A DNA stretch of 64,000 nucleotides, from the NCBI RefSeq assembly GCF_000143965.1, contig NC_014365.1, forward strand, positions 709,501 to 773,500, in the 5' to 3' direction. The position numbers and the translations under genes are program-made. The DNA comes from Desulfarculus baarsii DSM 2075 (GTDB taxonomy: Bacteria; Desulfobacterota; Desulfarculia; Desulfarculales; Desulfarculaceae). The notes beneath the pieces are model-generated. The model was not told the origin of the DNA. It searched no databases and saw only the letters and a list, made by a program, of their open reading frames with translations. Below, piece after piece: positions 19,245 through 31,089 of the stretch; the stretch's first letter is position 1; the number at the start of each line of letters is the position of its first letter.

Positions 19245-19815
19245 GATCTTTTCTCCCAGGTTGGGCTTCCACGCCGCTGGAGACGTCCACGGCGAAGGGC
19301 TTGACGGTCTGGATGGCCAAGCGAACGTTATCGGGGTTGAGGCCGCCGGCCAGGATGATCGGCCGGCTCTGGGCCACGGCCAGGGCCAGGGGCCAGTCGA
19401 AGGTTTTTCCCGTGCCGCCGGCCAGGCCCTGGACCTTGGCGTCGAGGAGCATGGCGGCCTCGGGGTGGGCGGCGGGGTCGGGGGCTTGATCCAGCCCCAC
19501 CGAGACGACGCGGATGACGCGGCGCGGCCCGCCCAGCAGGCGGTCGGCGGCCTGGTTGGCTGGGCCGTGGAGCTGGACCATGTCCAGGCCGCAAAAATCG
19601 CGCACGTTTTGCACCTCGGCCACGGCGGCGTTCACGAACACGCCCACCGTGACCACCAGCGGCGGCAACTGGGCCACGATGTGGCGGACCTGGTCGGGCC
19701 GCAGTTGGCGCGGGCTATCGGCCAGCACGAAGCCCAGGGCGTCGGCCCCGGCGGCCACGGCGGCCATGGCGTCTTCGAGGCTGGTGAGGCCGCAGATCTT
19801 GACGCGCGTGCTCAT
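19198..19815 (-). CDS. trpF: phosphoribosylanthranilate isomerase
   Basis: The protein has 205 residues with the family start [12 protein letters not shown] (catalytic Cys), the VGVFVNA strand, VQLHGP, and the phosphate-binding [17 protein letters not shown] near the end (catalytic Asp in DVSSGVE). It catalyses the Amadori rearrangement in tryptophan synthesis. Its start codon overlaps the trpC stop (ATGA-type, 4 bases), and its own end overlaps trpB by 47 bases. Confidence 0.96.
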   Translation of the reverse strand: MSTRVKICGLTSLEDAMAAVAAGADALGFVLADSPRQLRPDQVRHIVAQLPPLVVTVGVFVNAAVAEVQNVRDFCGLDMVQLHGPANQAADRLLGGPRRVIRVVSVGLDQAPDPAAHPEAAMLLDAKVQGLAGGTGKTFDWPLALAVAQSRPIILAGGLNPDNVRLAIQTVKPFAVDVSSGVEAQPGRKDHAKLARFIQNARAAL

Positions 19816-20609
19816 CGGGCGGCCTCGGCGGCTTGGCGCAGCGCCGCGCAGGCCGCCAGCGGGTCGGCGGCGGCCATCAGCGCCCCGCCCACCAAAAAGG
19901 CGTCCAGGCCGGCGGCGCGCAGACGGGCCACGTCGGCCGGGCCGCTCACGCCGCTCTCGGCCACGGTCAGCACATGGGCCGGGATCATGGGCCGCAGGCG
20001 CGCCGCCGTTTGCACATCGACCTTCAGCGTGTCCAGGTTGCGGTTATTGACGCCGATCAACGGCGGGTCCAGGGCCAAGGCGGCGGGCAGCTCCTCGGCG
20101 GCGTGAACCTCCACCAGCGGGGTCAGGCCCAGGGCCAGGGCCTCGGCGTAGAGAGCGGCCAGGCGCTGGGGCGACAGGGCCGCGGCGATGAGCAGGGCCG
20201 CGTCGGCCCCGGCCAGGCGGGCGGCGGCCAGTTGCAACTCGTCGATGTGAAAGTCCTTGGCCAAAAGCGGCAGGTCCACCGCCGCGCGCACGGCGGCCAG
20301 ATCGGCCAGCGAGCCCTTGAAATAGCTGGCGTCGCAGAGCACCGAGCAGGCCGCCGCGCCGCCGGCGGCGTAAAGCCGGGCCTGGGCCGCCGGATCGGCG
20401 GCGGGGTTGATGTCGCCGAGCGAGGGCGAGGCCTTTTTGACTTCGGCGATGATGGCCGCGCCGGGCCGGGCGCGCAGGGCGGCCAGAAAATCGCGGCCAG
20501 GGGCCATGGCCAGGGCCTGGGCGCGCAGCTCGGCGACGTCGGGCCGGGCGTGCAGGGCGCGGACCTCCTGGGCCTTCACGGCCAGCATGCGGGCAAGAAA
20601 ATCGCTCAT
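19812..20609 (-). CDS. trpC: indole-3-glycerol phosphate synthase
   Basis: This 265-residue (beta/alpha)8 enzyme has the standard signatures: IAEVKKASPSLGDI with the catalytic Lys, LLAKDFHIDELQL, LVEVHAAEEL, GVNNRNLDTLKVD and VAESGVSGPADV. The start chosen (MSDFLARMLAVKAQEV) lies one base after the trpD stop; longer in-frame readings would run through trpD and lack family similarity. It is separate from trpF, unlike the enteric fusion. Confidence 0.96.
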   Translation of the reverse strand: MSDFLARMLAVKAQEVRALHARPDVAELRAQALAMAPGRDFLAALRARPGAAIIAEVKKASPSLGDINPAADPAAQARLYAAGGAAACSVLCDASYFKGSLADLAAVRAAVDLPLLAKDFHIDELQLAAARLAGADAALLIAAALSPQRLAALYAEALALGLTPLVEVHAAEELPAALALDPPLIGVNNRNLDTLKVDVQTAARLRPMIPAHVLTVAESGVSGPADVARLRAAGLDAFLVGGALMAAADPLAACAALRQAAEAAR

Positions 20610-20610
20610 C

Positions 20611-21648
<1,038 letters not shown>

Positions 21649-21691
21649 TTTATCCCTCGGCGTGTGTGTGAGAGCCTTTTTGCCGCGCCCC

Positions 21692-21730
21692 AAAAATAAA
21701 AGCCGCGGACCCGATGGCGGCGTCCGCGGC
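21692..21730 (-). terminator. trp operon attenuator terminator
   Basis: On the minus strand the 9-bp stem GCCGCGGAC / GTCCGCGGC (11-base loop) is followed by TTTTATTTTT. It lies 25 bases after the stop of the leader peptide and 43 bases before trpD. The first six bases of its 5' arm (GCCGCG) are complementary to CGCGGC inside the leader ORF (21777-21782), just after the cluster of Trp codons. That gives a candidate antiterminator pairing. Confidence 0.85.
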
Positions 21731-21755
21731 TGGATGAACCCTGTGCGGGAGGAAT

Positions 21756-21839
21756 TCAGACCCAACAAGGCCCACGGCCGCGCCGACGCCAGCGAACGCG
21801 CCAGTTGCGCCAAGCCATGTCGCGGGTCGTGTTGGTCAT
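21756..21839 (-). CDS. trpL: trp operon leader peptide
   Basis: This 27-codon ORF has a good ribosome site (GGAGG, 6 bases before ATG). It holds four Trp codons: three close together (AWRNWRVRW, residues 9-17) and one next to the end (PCWV). It lies between a sigma-70 promoter and an intrinsic terminator that precedes trpD. This is the classical arrangement for ribosome-mediated attenuation: with scarce Trp-tRNA the ribosome stalls in the Trp cluster and the terminator cannot form. Identification rests on position and codon content, as such peptides are not conserved in sequence. Confidence 0.88.
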   Translation of the reverse strand: MTNTTRDMAWRNWRVRWRRRGRGPCWV

Positions 21840-21856
21840 CGATGGCCTCCAAAGTT

Positions 21857-21871
21857 TGTATACGGTATACA
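21857..21871. promoter_or_regulatory. palindromic operator candidate at the trp transcription start
   Basis: TGTATAC-G-GTATACA is a 15-base dyad with perfect 7-base arms. It begins at the last base of the predicted -10 box and spans the predicted start of the trp leader transcript, a position where a bound repressor would block initiation. It does not match the CTAG-containing TrpR operator. GTATAC-type dyads are common among GntR-family and other repressors, but the protein is not identified. Confidence 0.6.
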
Positions 21872-21898
21872 TTTTATCCAAGCCGACGGGCGCGTCAA
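21871..21898 (-). promoter_or_regulatory. sigma-70 promoter of the trp operon
   Basis: On the minus strand TTGACG (-35), a 16-base spacer and TAAAAT (-10) predict a start near 21864, about 25 bases before the leader peptide ATG. Confidence 0.75.
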
Positions 21899-22064
21899 GG
21901 GAAAATGGCGGCAAAGCGCGGCGCGCGGCAAAAAAAATCGCCCGGCGCCGATCCGAGGCGGCGCGGGGCGGCATTGTCGATTCATACGCTGGCTGCAATT
22001 TGGCCGGCTTGGCCGGTGGTTGGCTCTGACGGGGGCGGCGCGGGGCGGCGATGCTAAACCGTGT

Positions 22065-22093
22065 TTGCCGAAATTTACTTGTGTTGCTATATT
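22065..22093 (+). promoter_or_regulatory. sigma-70 promoter of the TetR gene
   Basis: TTGCCG, a 17-base spacer and TATATT predict a start near 22100. This lies upstream of the ATG at 22132 and downstream of a possible earlier in-frame ATG (22051), which supports the later start. Confidence 0.7.
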
Positions 22094-22131
22094 ATGAAGA
22101 TACTTTGTCACAGCTTTTGGAAGAAAACCTA

Positions 22132-22755
22132 ATGTCCGACACAAAAAACACCCTGGAAAAGCTGCGTCAGGAAGAACGCGAGGCCCGGCGCAACCTGATC
22201 CTCGACGCGGCCGTGCGCCTTTTCTCCAGCATGCCCTTCCGCCAGGTTGGCATGCGCGACATCGCCGCCGAGGCGGGCATGAGCGCGGCCTCGCTCTATC
22301 GTTATTTCGCCGACCGCGACGACCTGTTCATCGAGGCGTTCATGCGCGAAAGCCAGATGATCGCCGCCGAGTTCGACCGCTACATGGCCGACAACCACAA
22401 CCTGGGCGATCCGCTGGTGGGCGTGGCCAAGGTGCTGGCTCATTATCTGATCGACAACGAGTCGTTTTTTCGCATGATGACCTATTTCATGGTCGGCGCG
22501 CAGATCAAGCCCGAGGCGTTGGAGCGCTTTAACCAGACCGAGCGGCACCTGCTCAACGTCTTCGAGGACGCCTTCAAAAGCGCCGGCGTCACCGAAAACC
22601 TGCGCCTGCTCTCGCACGCGATGTTTGCGGCCATCAACGGCATCGTCATCACCTTCCGCAACTATCCCGGCCGCGACCTGGACGAGGCCAGGCGGCACAT
22701 CCTGCGCCTGAGCGACCTGGCCGCCGAGACGTTCCGCTTGTGGGCCAAAAAATAG
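22132..22755 (+). CDS. TetR family transcriptional regulator
   Basis: The 207-residue protein has an N-terminal TetR helix-turn-helix (about residues 20-65: NLILDAAVRLFSSMPFRQVG, MRDIAAEAGMSAASLYRYFADRDDLF) and an all-helical ligand-binding C-terminal half. The start at 22132 fits a promoter at 22065-22093 and a GGAAGAA ribosome site. It is divergent from the trp operon across about 290 bases and convergent with the dCache hybrid kinase. The ligand is not evident. It may regulate itself or distant genes; no inverted repeat in its own promoter matches the trp-side palindrome. Confidence 0.9.
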   Translation: MSDTKNTLEKLRQEEREARRNLILDAAVRLFSSMPFRQVGMRDIAAEAGMSAASLYRYFADRDDLFIEAFMRESQMIAAEFDRYMADNHNLGDPLVGVAKVLAHYLIDNESFFRMMTYFMVGAQIKPEALERFNQTERHLLNVFEDAFKSAGVTENLRLLSHAMFAAINGIVITFRNYPGRDLDEARRHILRLSDLAAETFRLWAKK

Positions 22756-22764
22756 GCGGGGCGT

Positions 22765-25389
<2,625 letters not shown>

Positions 25390-25536
25390 CGGCGTTTGGA
25401 TTCATCTTGGACGCCAAGGCCGGCGCTGCCGGAGCGCACGGCGCGCGCCGCGCGAAAAACGGCCTTGTTGGTCCGGGGCAAGCGTCTACATGCTATTTCT
25501 TCATATTACAATGATCTCTGCAAGACAAACGAAAAT

Positions 25537-26745
25537 TCAGTCACGGCCGGCCGGCGGCGCGGGAACCAGCGGCGCCAACTGGCCGTCGCGCACGACCTGC
25601 AACTGGAGCGCGGCCGTGGGGTCGCCGTAGCGATCCATGGTGATGGGCCCCAGCAGGCCGTTGATCAGGCCCACGCTTTGCAAGCCCTGCTTGAGGCTCA
25701 GCTTCCGCGACAACGAGGCCTCCAGGCCCAGGGCCAGAAATTGCACGGCGTTGTGGCTGTGCACGCCGGTCAGCGAGGGCTGATATCCGAAGCGCCCGTG
25801 AAAATCCGCTTCGAAGCGTTTCAGACGTGGTTGGGCCTCGGGCAGGCAGGCCAGTTCGCTGGTGATCACGCCTTCCACCGACGCGCCGCCCTGCTGGGCC
25901 AGGGCCGGCGACAGGGCCCAACCGGCCAACATGATCGGGCCCTTGAAGCCCATTTTGCGCACTTGTTGACAGATGAAGGCCGCGTCCAGGGCGTTGGCGG
26001 CCATGGTCAGGCCGTCGGGCTTGGCGGCCAGGGCCTTTCGCGCCGCGGCCATGGCGTAGCCGCCCAGGGCCCCCTCGATCTCGATGCGTTCGACCATCTG
26101 GCCGCCGCCCTTGGTGAATTCTCGGTAAAACGACTCCATCCAGTCGCGGGTGTAGGCGGCGTTGGCCAGATCGACGATGGCCACCAGGCGTTTGAGGCCC
26201 AGCACGTCGCGGGCGTAGGCGGCCAAAATCTTGGCCAGTTGGGCGTTGGCCGGCCGCATGCGCCACAGGTAGTCGTCCTTGCCCACCAGGGCGTTGAGGC
26301 TGACGGTGGGGCTGATCAGGGGCACGCGACGCTGGTTGAAGGTCGCCACGGCGGGCACGGTCATGTCGCTGGTCATGTGACCGATCACCGCCGCCACGCC
26401 GGCGTCCAGCAGTTCTTGATCCATCACCCGCGCCGTTTCCTCGTCACCGCCGTCGTTGCGGGCCAACAGCTCCAGCCGCCGGCCGGCCACGCCGCCGCGG
26501 GCGTTGATCTGCTCCACCGCCAAAATCACCGCGTCGCGGCCGACCACGCCCGCGTCGGCCCCCCGGCCGGTCAGGGTGCCGCAATAGCCGATCTTGATCG
26601 GCTCCGGGGCCTCGCCACAGGCCGGCAGCAGGCACAGAGTCAGCCACAGCGCCACCAGCCGCCAGAGGCGTTCAACCCCGCCGGATGACGCGCAGTTTGC
26701 CTTCACGGATTGTCTCGAGCCAGAATCGGCCGCTCGCATCGCCAT
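25537..26745 (-). CDS. periplasmic binding lipoprotein, Leu/Ile/Val-type (second of a tandem pair)
   Basis: This protein belongs to the type I periplasmic binding family (Peripla_BP_6) used by branched-chain amino acid ABC systems: IKIGYCGTLTGRGADAG, AVILAVEQINARGGVAG, AVIGHMTSDMTVPAV. A lipobox (LCLLPAC) predicts a lipid-anchored periplasmic protein. The start is uncertain. ATG codons at 26745 and 26739 overlap the upstream paralogue by about 70 bases and give an unusually long signal N-region. A GTG nearer the hydrophobic core would give a short signal. It is a close paralogue of the gene before it. No permease or ATPase gene is in the window. Confidence 0.85.
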   Translation of the reverse strand: MAMRAADSGSRQSVKANCASSGGVERLWRLVALWLTLCLLPACGEAPEPIKIGYCGTLTGRGADAGVVGRDAVILAVEQINARGGVAGRRLELLARNDGGDEETARVMDQELLDAGVAAVIGHMTSDMTVPAVATFNQRRVPLISPTVSLNALVGKDDYLWRMRPANAQLAKILAAYARDVLGLKRLVAIVDLANAAYTRDWMESFYREFTKGGGQMVERIEIEGALGGYAMAAARKALAAKPDGLTMAANALDAAFICQQVRKMGFKGPIMLAGWALSPALAQQGGASVEGVITSELACLPEAQPRLKRFEADFHGRFGYQPSLTGVHSHNAVQFLALGLEASLSRKLSLKQGLQSVGLINGLLGPITMDRYGDPTAALQLQVVRDGQLAPLVPAPPAGRD

Positions 26746-27823
26746 ATCGATCCAACTCTATCGGCCCCTGCAGGCCGTCCAGCCGCCGGATATCGTTCAG
26801 GGCCTCCTTCAGGCCGCCGCCGCGCCGCGCCGCTTTCTCGGCGGCGGCGAACAAAAGCTGGGCCGCGTCAAAGGCGTGCATGGCCGCGAAGTTGGGCTCG
26901 TAGCCAAACCTGGCCACGAAGCCTTCCACGAAGGCCCGCCACTTGGCGTTGTTGGCGTCGTCGACGTGGGGCAGGGCCGCCACGACGCCTTCGACGGCCA
27001 TGCCGCCGTGTTGCACCAAAAGCGGGGTCATGGCCCAGCCGGCCAGGATGATCATGCCCACGAAGCCGTGTTTGCGCAGTTGCTGGCAGAGCATGGCCGC
27101 GTCGGCGGCGTCGGCGGCGATGGCCACGGCCTGGGGCTTTTGGGCCATTATGTCTTTTATTATAATACGATAATCTGGCCGAGGGTTGGAACTGAAGACG
27201 TGGCGGCTGATTTTTTGCCCGCCGTGGCGGATGAAGGCCTCGTCAAAGCGCTCGGCCCAGTCGAAGGTGTATTGTCGATTGATCCATTCGACGGCCACCA
27301 CCACCTGGCGCACGCCGGCCACCAGCGCCGCGTAGTGGGCCACGGCGTCGGTCTCGCCGCTGTTGCCCTGGCGCAGGCGAAAAAAATAGTCGTCGCGGCC
27401 GGCCAGGGTCGAGGCCGCGGCCGTGGGGCTGAGCAGCACCACCCGCCGCCGATTGATCAGGGGCAGGGCCGCAGTGGTCAGATCGGAAGTCATGTGGCCG
27501 ATGATGGCCACGGCCCCGGCGTCGATCAGCCCCTGGTCGGCGCGCACGGCCGTCTCCGGCGACTGCTGGTCGTTGGCCACCAGCAGCCGCACCGGCCGGC
27601 CGGCCACGCCGCCGCGCCGGTTGCGCTGTTCCACGGCCATGGTCACCGCGTCGCGGGCCGGCACGCCCAGGTCGGCCGTCTTGCCCACCAGGCAACCGCA
27701 AAAACCGATGATCAGTTCCTCTCCGCGCCGGCAAGCCGCCGTGGCGGCCGCCAACATGACGATCAACCCCGCCAGGGCCAGGACCAAGCCGGCGCGAGGG
27801 ATGCGTGTGCTGGTTGTTTTCAT
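26672..27823 (-). CDS. periplasmic binding lipoprotein, Leu/Ile/Val-type (first of a tandem pair)
   Basis: The 383-residue protein has a lipoprotein signal (hydrophobic stretch then TAAC near residue 31) and a Peripla_BP_6 fold: IIGFCGCLVGKTADLG, AVTMAVEQRNRRGGVAG, AIIGHMTSDLTTAA. It shares the distinctive IGHMTSD and the ending pattern (GLQGPIELDRYGDA here, LLGPITMDRYGDP in the next gene) with its neighbour, so the two arose by tandem duplication. Both lack neighbouring ABC membrane and ATPase genes, and a dCache hybrid kinase follows on the same strand. Transport with distant components or a sensory role are both possible. Confidence 0.87.
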   Translation of the reverse strand: MKTTSTRIPRAGLVLALAGLIVMLAAATAACRRGEELIIGFCGCLVGKTADLGVPARDAVTMAVEQRNRRGGVAGRPVRLLVANDQQSPETAVRADQGLIDAGAVAIIGHMTSDLTTAALPLINRRRVVLLSPTAAASTLAGRDDYFFRLRQGNSGETDAVAHYAALVAGVRQVVVAVEWINRQYTFDWAERFDEAFIRHGGQKISRHVFSSNPRPDYRIIIKDIMAQKPQAVAIAADAADAAMLCQQLRKHGFVGMIILAGWAMTPLLVQHGGMAVEGVVAALPHVDDANNAKWRAFVEGFVARFGYEPNFAAMHAFDAAQLLFAAAEKAARRGGGLKEALNDIRRLDGLQGPIELDRYGDASGRFWLETIREGKLRVIRRG

Positions 27824-28080
27824 CGTTGCTGCTTCACATGCCCATGCCGTTCGCCGGGTTGGCGACGATTTTCATGATGACGACGCTGGCGTGGCGGTGA
27901 CGAGGCCGCCGGCCGGGTTGGGGCGGGCCGGTTTTGACAAACCAAGGCGTTGAGCGATCGCAAAGGGGTAGACCACCCCACGCCCGATTGTTTGGATTAT
28001 GCCAGCGGTCGGCGCGGAAAGGCAAAGTTGTTTTTTTGGGGGGGAGAAGATGCGGTGGCCCCGGGGCGGCCGCCGGCGGG

Positions 28081-28263
28081 CTAGTGTTTTTTATCGCAGC
28101 CGCGGCAGGCGGCGTCGTCGGGGGCGTGGCCCCTGGCGGCGGGCGGGGCTTGGCAGCCCTCGCAACCGCCGCACGAACCTTCCCGTGATTCGTTCCACAG
28201 CCGCCGGGCCACCATGAAAACGGCCACGGCCACCACCACGACCACGACGATCGTCTGCCACAT
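28081..28263 (-). CDS. FeoB-associated Cys-rich small membrane protein
   Basis: The protein has 60 residues: one membrane helix (TIVVVVVVAVAVFMVARRL) followed by a cytoplasmic-type Cys-rich tail (CGGCEGC and later CRGC) with several small residues between. It starts 5 bases after the feoB stop. Short proteins of this form regularly accompany feoB in anaerobes and are thought to help ferrous-iron uptake, analogous to FeoC. The Cys pairs could bind iron or a cluster. The gene is too short for homology-free certainty, but the context is strong. Confidence 0.85.
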   Translation of the reverse strand: MWQTIVVVVVVAVAVFMVARRLWNESREGSCGGCEGCQAPPAARGHAPDDAACRGCDKKH

Positions 28264-28268
28264 GGTTC

Positions 28269-30410
28269 TCACCCCAAGCCCAGGGCCAAGCCGCCCTGAT
28301 GCACCGCCAGGGCCAGCAGGTAGGCCAGGGCGGTGGTGTAGGCCAGGCCGAAAAGCGCCCAGCGCCACGAGGCCGTTTCCTTTTTGATCACCGCCACCGT
28401 CACCAGGCACGGCGCGTAGACCATCACAAAGATCATCAGCGTCAACGCCGTCAGCGGGCTCCAGCCCGGTTCGGCGGCCAGGCGCTGGGCCAGGCCCAGC
28501 GGCTCGTCGGCCTCGACCTGGCCCAGGCTGTAGGCCGTGCCCAGGGTCGAGACGATGACCTCCTTGGCCGCGAAGCCGCCCACCAGGGCCACGTTGACCC
28601 GCCAATCAAAGCCCAGCGGGGCCATGATGGCGTCCAAGCCCCGGCCCATGCGGCCGGCCGCCGAGTTGGCCAGAGCGGCCTGGGCCATCTGGCCGGCCAG
28701 TTGCTCGCCCGTCTCCTGGCTGGGCGCCGCGTCGATGCGCGCCCGCCAGGCGGCGGCCTGGTCGTCGGGCAGGCCGGGGTAGGTCATCAGCGCCCACATG
28801 ATGATGCTGATGCCCAAGATCACCGTGCCGGCTTTCTTTATATATTGCCACGTGCGCTCCCAGGTGTGAATCAAAAGGCCGCGCGCGGTGGGCAGGCGGT
28901 AGGGCGGCAACTCCATGACAAACGGCGCGCTCCGGCCGCGCAGGATCGTCCAGCGCAGCAGCCGGGCGGCCAGCAGGGCCAGGCACCAACTGACGATGGT
29001 CAGGCCGAACATCACCGCCGCCTGGCGTTGGCCGAAAAAGGCCGCCGTCAACACCGCGTAGACCGGCAGCTTGGCTCCGCAGTTCATCAGCGGCACGGTG
29101 AGGATGGTTGCCAGGCGGGCCTTGGGGTCGGCCAGGGTGCGCGTGGCCATCACGCCGGGCACGGCGCAGCCGCCAGTGATTCCGCCGCCGACGATCAGGG
29201 CGATGACCGAGTTGCCGTGCAGGCCAAAGGCCCGCAGCACCCGGTCGAGCAGGAAGGCCGCCCGGGCCAGGTAGCCCGAGTCTTCCAGGAAAGCCACGGC
29301 CAGGAACATCAGCATGATCAGCGGCACGAAGCCCATCACCCCGCCCACGCCGTCGATGACGCCGCTGATGAGCATCTCGCGCAGCACCCCCGGCGGCGCG
29401 TGGGCCGCGACCATGTCGCCCAGCCAGCCGAAACCGGCCTCCAGCCAGGCCACTGGCGTCTCGGAGGCCCAGAAGACGAATTGATAGACCGCATAGAGCA
29501 CGAAAAGCAAAAACAGCGGCCCGAACAGGCGGTTGAGCAGCACCTTGTCGATCTGGTCGCTCATCTCCAGGCGCTGCACGCGGGGCTCGGTGACGCACTG
29601 ACGGTAAATGCTGCCGATGAAGCCATAGCGATAATCGGCGATGACGCCTTCGACGTCGTCGTCGAGGGTGGCCTGGATGTGCCGAGCCACGCCCTCGCGG
29701 ATGGCCTCCAGGCGTTGGGCCAGGCCCGGCGTCTGGCCGACAAGCTTTTGCACTTCGGCGTCGCGCTCCAGGAGCTTGACGGCCAGCCAGCGCGGCGAAA
29801 GGCCCTGGCCCGCGCCGGCCCCGTGGGCGGCGATACAGGCGCTCATGCGCACGATGGCCTCGTCCACGTCGGGGCCGTAGGATATCTCCAGCGGCCGCCA
29901 CGGCGCGCCCTGAGCGGCCACCTGGGCCACGGCGCGCAGCAACCCGTCCAGGCCCTTGCCCGTGCGGGCGACCAAGGGCGCCACCGGCGCGCCCAGCAGG
30001 TCGGTCAGGCGCTGGGCGTCGATCTTGAGCCCCCGCGATTCGGCCAGGTCCATCATGTTCAGGGCCACGACCAGCGGCGCGCCCAGTTCCATGATCTGCA
30101 CGGCCAGATAAAGATTGCGCTCCAGGTTGGAGGCGTCGACCACGGCCACGACCACGTCGGGCCGGTCTTGGATGATGAAGTTGCGGGCGACGACTTCCTC
30201 GAGCGAATAGGCGCTGAGGCTGTAGGTGCCGGGCAGGTCGACGATCTCGAAAAGTTGGCCCTCGCGCTGGGCCTGGCCCGATTTTTTTTCGACGGTGATG
30301 CCGGGGTAGTTGCCCACGTGCTGGCGCGCGCCGGTGAGGGCGTTGAACAGCGAGGTCTTGCCGGCGTTTGGGTTGCCGGCCAGGGCCACGACGATCTTGC
30401 CGCCGGCCAT
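28269..30410 (-). CDS. feoB: ferrous iron transport protein B
   Basis: The 713-residue protein has an N-terminal G-domain: G1 GNPNAGKTSLFN, G3 DLPGTYSL and G4 NMMD. A helical spacer follows, then a membrane domain of two Gate regions (CAVPGVMATRTLADPKARLATIL; GGFAAKEVIVSTLGTAYSLG). It transports Fe2+ across the inner membrane. The start overlaps the feoA stop by one base (TGATG), so the two are translationally coupled. The order is feoA, feoB, then the Cys-rich accessory gene. Confidence 0.96.
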   Translation of the reverse strand: MAGGKIVVALAGNPNAGKTSLFNALTGARQHVGNYPGITVEKKSGQAQREGQLFEIVDLPGTYSLSAYSLEEVVARNFIIQDRPDVVVAVVDASNLERNLYLAVQIMELGAPLVVALNMMDLAESRGLKIDAQRLTDLLGAPVAPLVARTGKGLDGLLRAVAQVAAQGAPWRPLEISYGPDVDEAIVRMSACIAAHGAGAGQGLSPRWLAVKLLERDAEVQKLVGQTPGLAQRLEAIREGVARHIQATLDDDVEGVIADYRYGFIGSIYRQCVTEPRVQRLEMSDQIDKVLLNRLFGPLFLLFVLYAVYQFVFWASETPVAWLEAGFGWLGDMVAAHAPPGVLREMLISGVIDGVGGVMGFVPLIMLMFLAVAFLEDSGYLARAAFLLDRVLRAFGLHGNSVIALIVGGGITGGCAVPGVMATRTLADPKARLATILTVPLMNCGAKLPVYAVLTAAFFGQRQAAVMFGLTIVSWCLALLAARLLRWTILRGRSAPFVMELPPYRLPTARGLLIHTWERTWQYIKKAGTVILGISIIMWALMTYPGLPDDQAAAWRARIDAAPSQETGEQLAGQMAQAALANSAAGRMGRGLDAIMAPLGFDWRVNVALVGGFAAKEVIVSTLGTAYSLGQVEADEPLGLAQRLAAEPGWSPLTALTLMIFVMVYAPCLVTVAVIKKETASWRWALFGLAYTTALAYLLALAVHQGGLALGLG

Positions 30411-30655
30411 CAGGCTTGCTCCTCTGGCTGGACAAAGACGTGGTCGGCCTCGTTGTTGCGCAGCGTCAAGTTGTAGCCGCGCAGCTTGATCTCCACCGGA
30501 TCCTTCAGCGGCGCGCGGCACATCATCTGCAACCTGGCGCCCGGCGCCAGGCCCATGTCACGCAGACGCCGGCCCAATTCGCCCTTGGCCGTCAGCTTGG
30601 TGACCACCGCCCACTGGCCTTGGGCCAGGGTGCGCAGGGTGGGGTTGTCGTTCAT
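30410..30655 (-). CDS. feoA: ferrous iron transport protein A
   Basis: This 81-residue SH3-like protein has the FeoA pattern: GQWAVVTKLTAKGELGRRLRD, MGLAPGARLQM, PVEIKLRGYNLTLRNNEADHVFV. It works with the cytoplasmic G-domain of FeoB. A longer in-frame N-terminus is possible but is basic, low complexity and not FeoA-like; the Met at 30655 is chosen. It is the first gene of the feo operon. Confidence 0.95.
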   Translation of the reverse strand: MNDNPTLRTLAQGQWAVVTKLTAKGELGRRLRDMGLAPGARLQMMCRAPLKDPVEIKLRGYNLTLRNNEADHVFVQPEEQA

Positions 30656-30729
30656 CGATCTTCTCCGGCGGCCTTCTGGCCGCCCGTGGTCGTGGTGATG
30701 TTTGGCCCCCCTCGAGCGACGCGGCGTAT

Positions 30730-30768
30730 AAATTAACCCATCGTTGGATGCTGTCAAGCTTGTTTGAC
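30730..30768 (-). promoter_or_regulatory. candidate feo promoter with overlapping dyad
   Basis: On the minus strand a consensus TTGACA (30752-30757) is followed after 16 bases by TAATTT (30730-30735), a weak -10. The dyad GTCAA-N6-TTGAC (30753-30768) overlaps the -35 box and could bind a metal regulator. A classical Fur box was not recognised. Confidence 0.45.
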
Positions 30769-30821
30769 CTGACGAAAGTTTACGCGCCGCCGGCCGACGG
30801 GGCAAGGCGCGCGTTTTTTTC

Positions 30822-30861
30822 TTGGCGCGGCGCGCCCGGCTGTGCTACCGTCACAAACGGT
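30822..30861 (+). promoter_or_regulatory. candidate promoter and dyad upstream of the Tyr-rich leader
   Basis: TTGGCG (30822-30827), an 18-base spacer and TACCGT with a TG extension predict a start near 30858. The dyad ACCGT-N5-ACGGT (30847-30861) overlaps the -10 and predicted start. The -10 match is weak, so the dyad may be the better signal. Confidence 0.4.
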
Positions 30862-30891
30862 CAATGTTCCGGGAGTCATGCGAAACCGATC

Positions 30892-30966
30892 ATGAACAAC
30901 GCCAGCCTACATAATTGTCTCTGCCTCTACCGCTATTATTATTACTATCAGCCGCTGGGCGGCTGA
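30892..30966 (+). CDS. candidate Tyr-codon leader peptide upstream of the TRAP operon
   Basis: This 24-codon ORF contains six Tyr codons, in the order YRYYYYYQ, five of them in a row. Such a run is the hallmark of a ribosome-stalling leader peptide. The end of the ORF, including its stop codon, lies inside a perfect hairpin (30948-30966). The ribosome site is weak: GGGAG is 16 bases upstream. It precedes dctP by 123 bases on the same strand. By analogy with known leaders this would make TRAP expression respond to charged Tyr-tRNA. It could be chance, as no protein homology can be used at this size. Confidence 0.55.
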   Translation: MNNASLHNCLCLYRYYYYYQPLGG

Positions 30967-31064
30967 AACTATTTAACCCAGACAATTTACTAGCTTTTTT
31001 CACCAACCAGCGAAGACGTTCGTCCGCGCGGGCCCAAAAAGCCACGGGCTTGGCTTGGCCGCGC
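30948..31064 (+). promoter_or_regulatory. structured leader between the Tyr ORF and dctP
   Basis: Three elements can be drawn. Hairpin A is TCAGCCGC-TGG-GCGGCTGA (30948-30966), perfect 8 bp. A competing pairing is CTGGG (30955-30959) with CCCAG (30977-30981). A two-tier hairpin spans 31026-31064 (GCGCGG.CC pairing with GGCCGCGC, inner AAGCC-ACG-GGCTT). A TTTTTT run at 30995-31000 is not immediately preceded by a stem, so this is not a textbook terminator. The mutually exclusive pairings fit a conditional leader. Confidence 0.45.
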
Positions 31065-31089
31065 CATGGGCGACCATGGAGAAGATATC

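Noticed and set aside
22051-22131. earlier in-frame ATG for the TetR gene
   Set aside because: It lies upstream of the predicted promoter -35 box, and the added residues have no TetR similarity.
28022-28050. T7 and G7 runs downstream of the feo operon as a terminator
   Set aside because: On the minus strand the runs read as C and A, with no stem followed by T, so they cannot end the feo transcript.
30995-31000. T-run after the Tyr leader as an intrinsic terminator
   Set aside because: No stem ends directly before the T-run; the nearest pairing ends 13 bases earlier, so I do not call a terminator.
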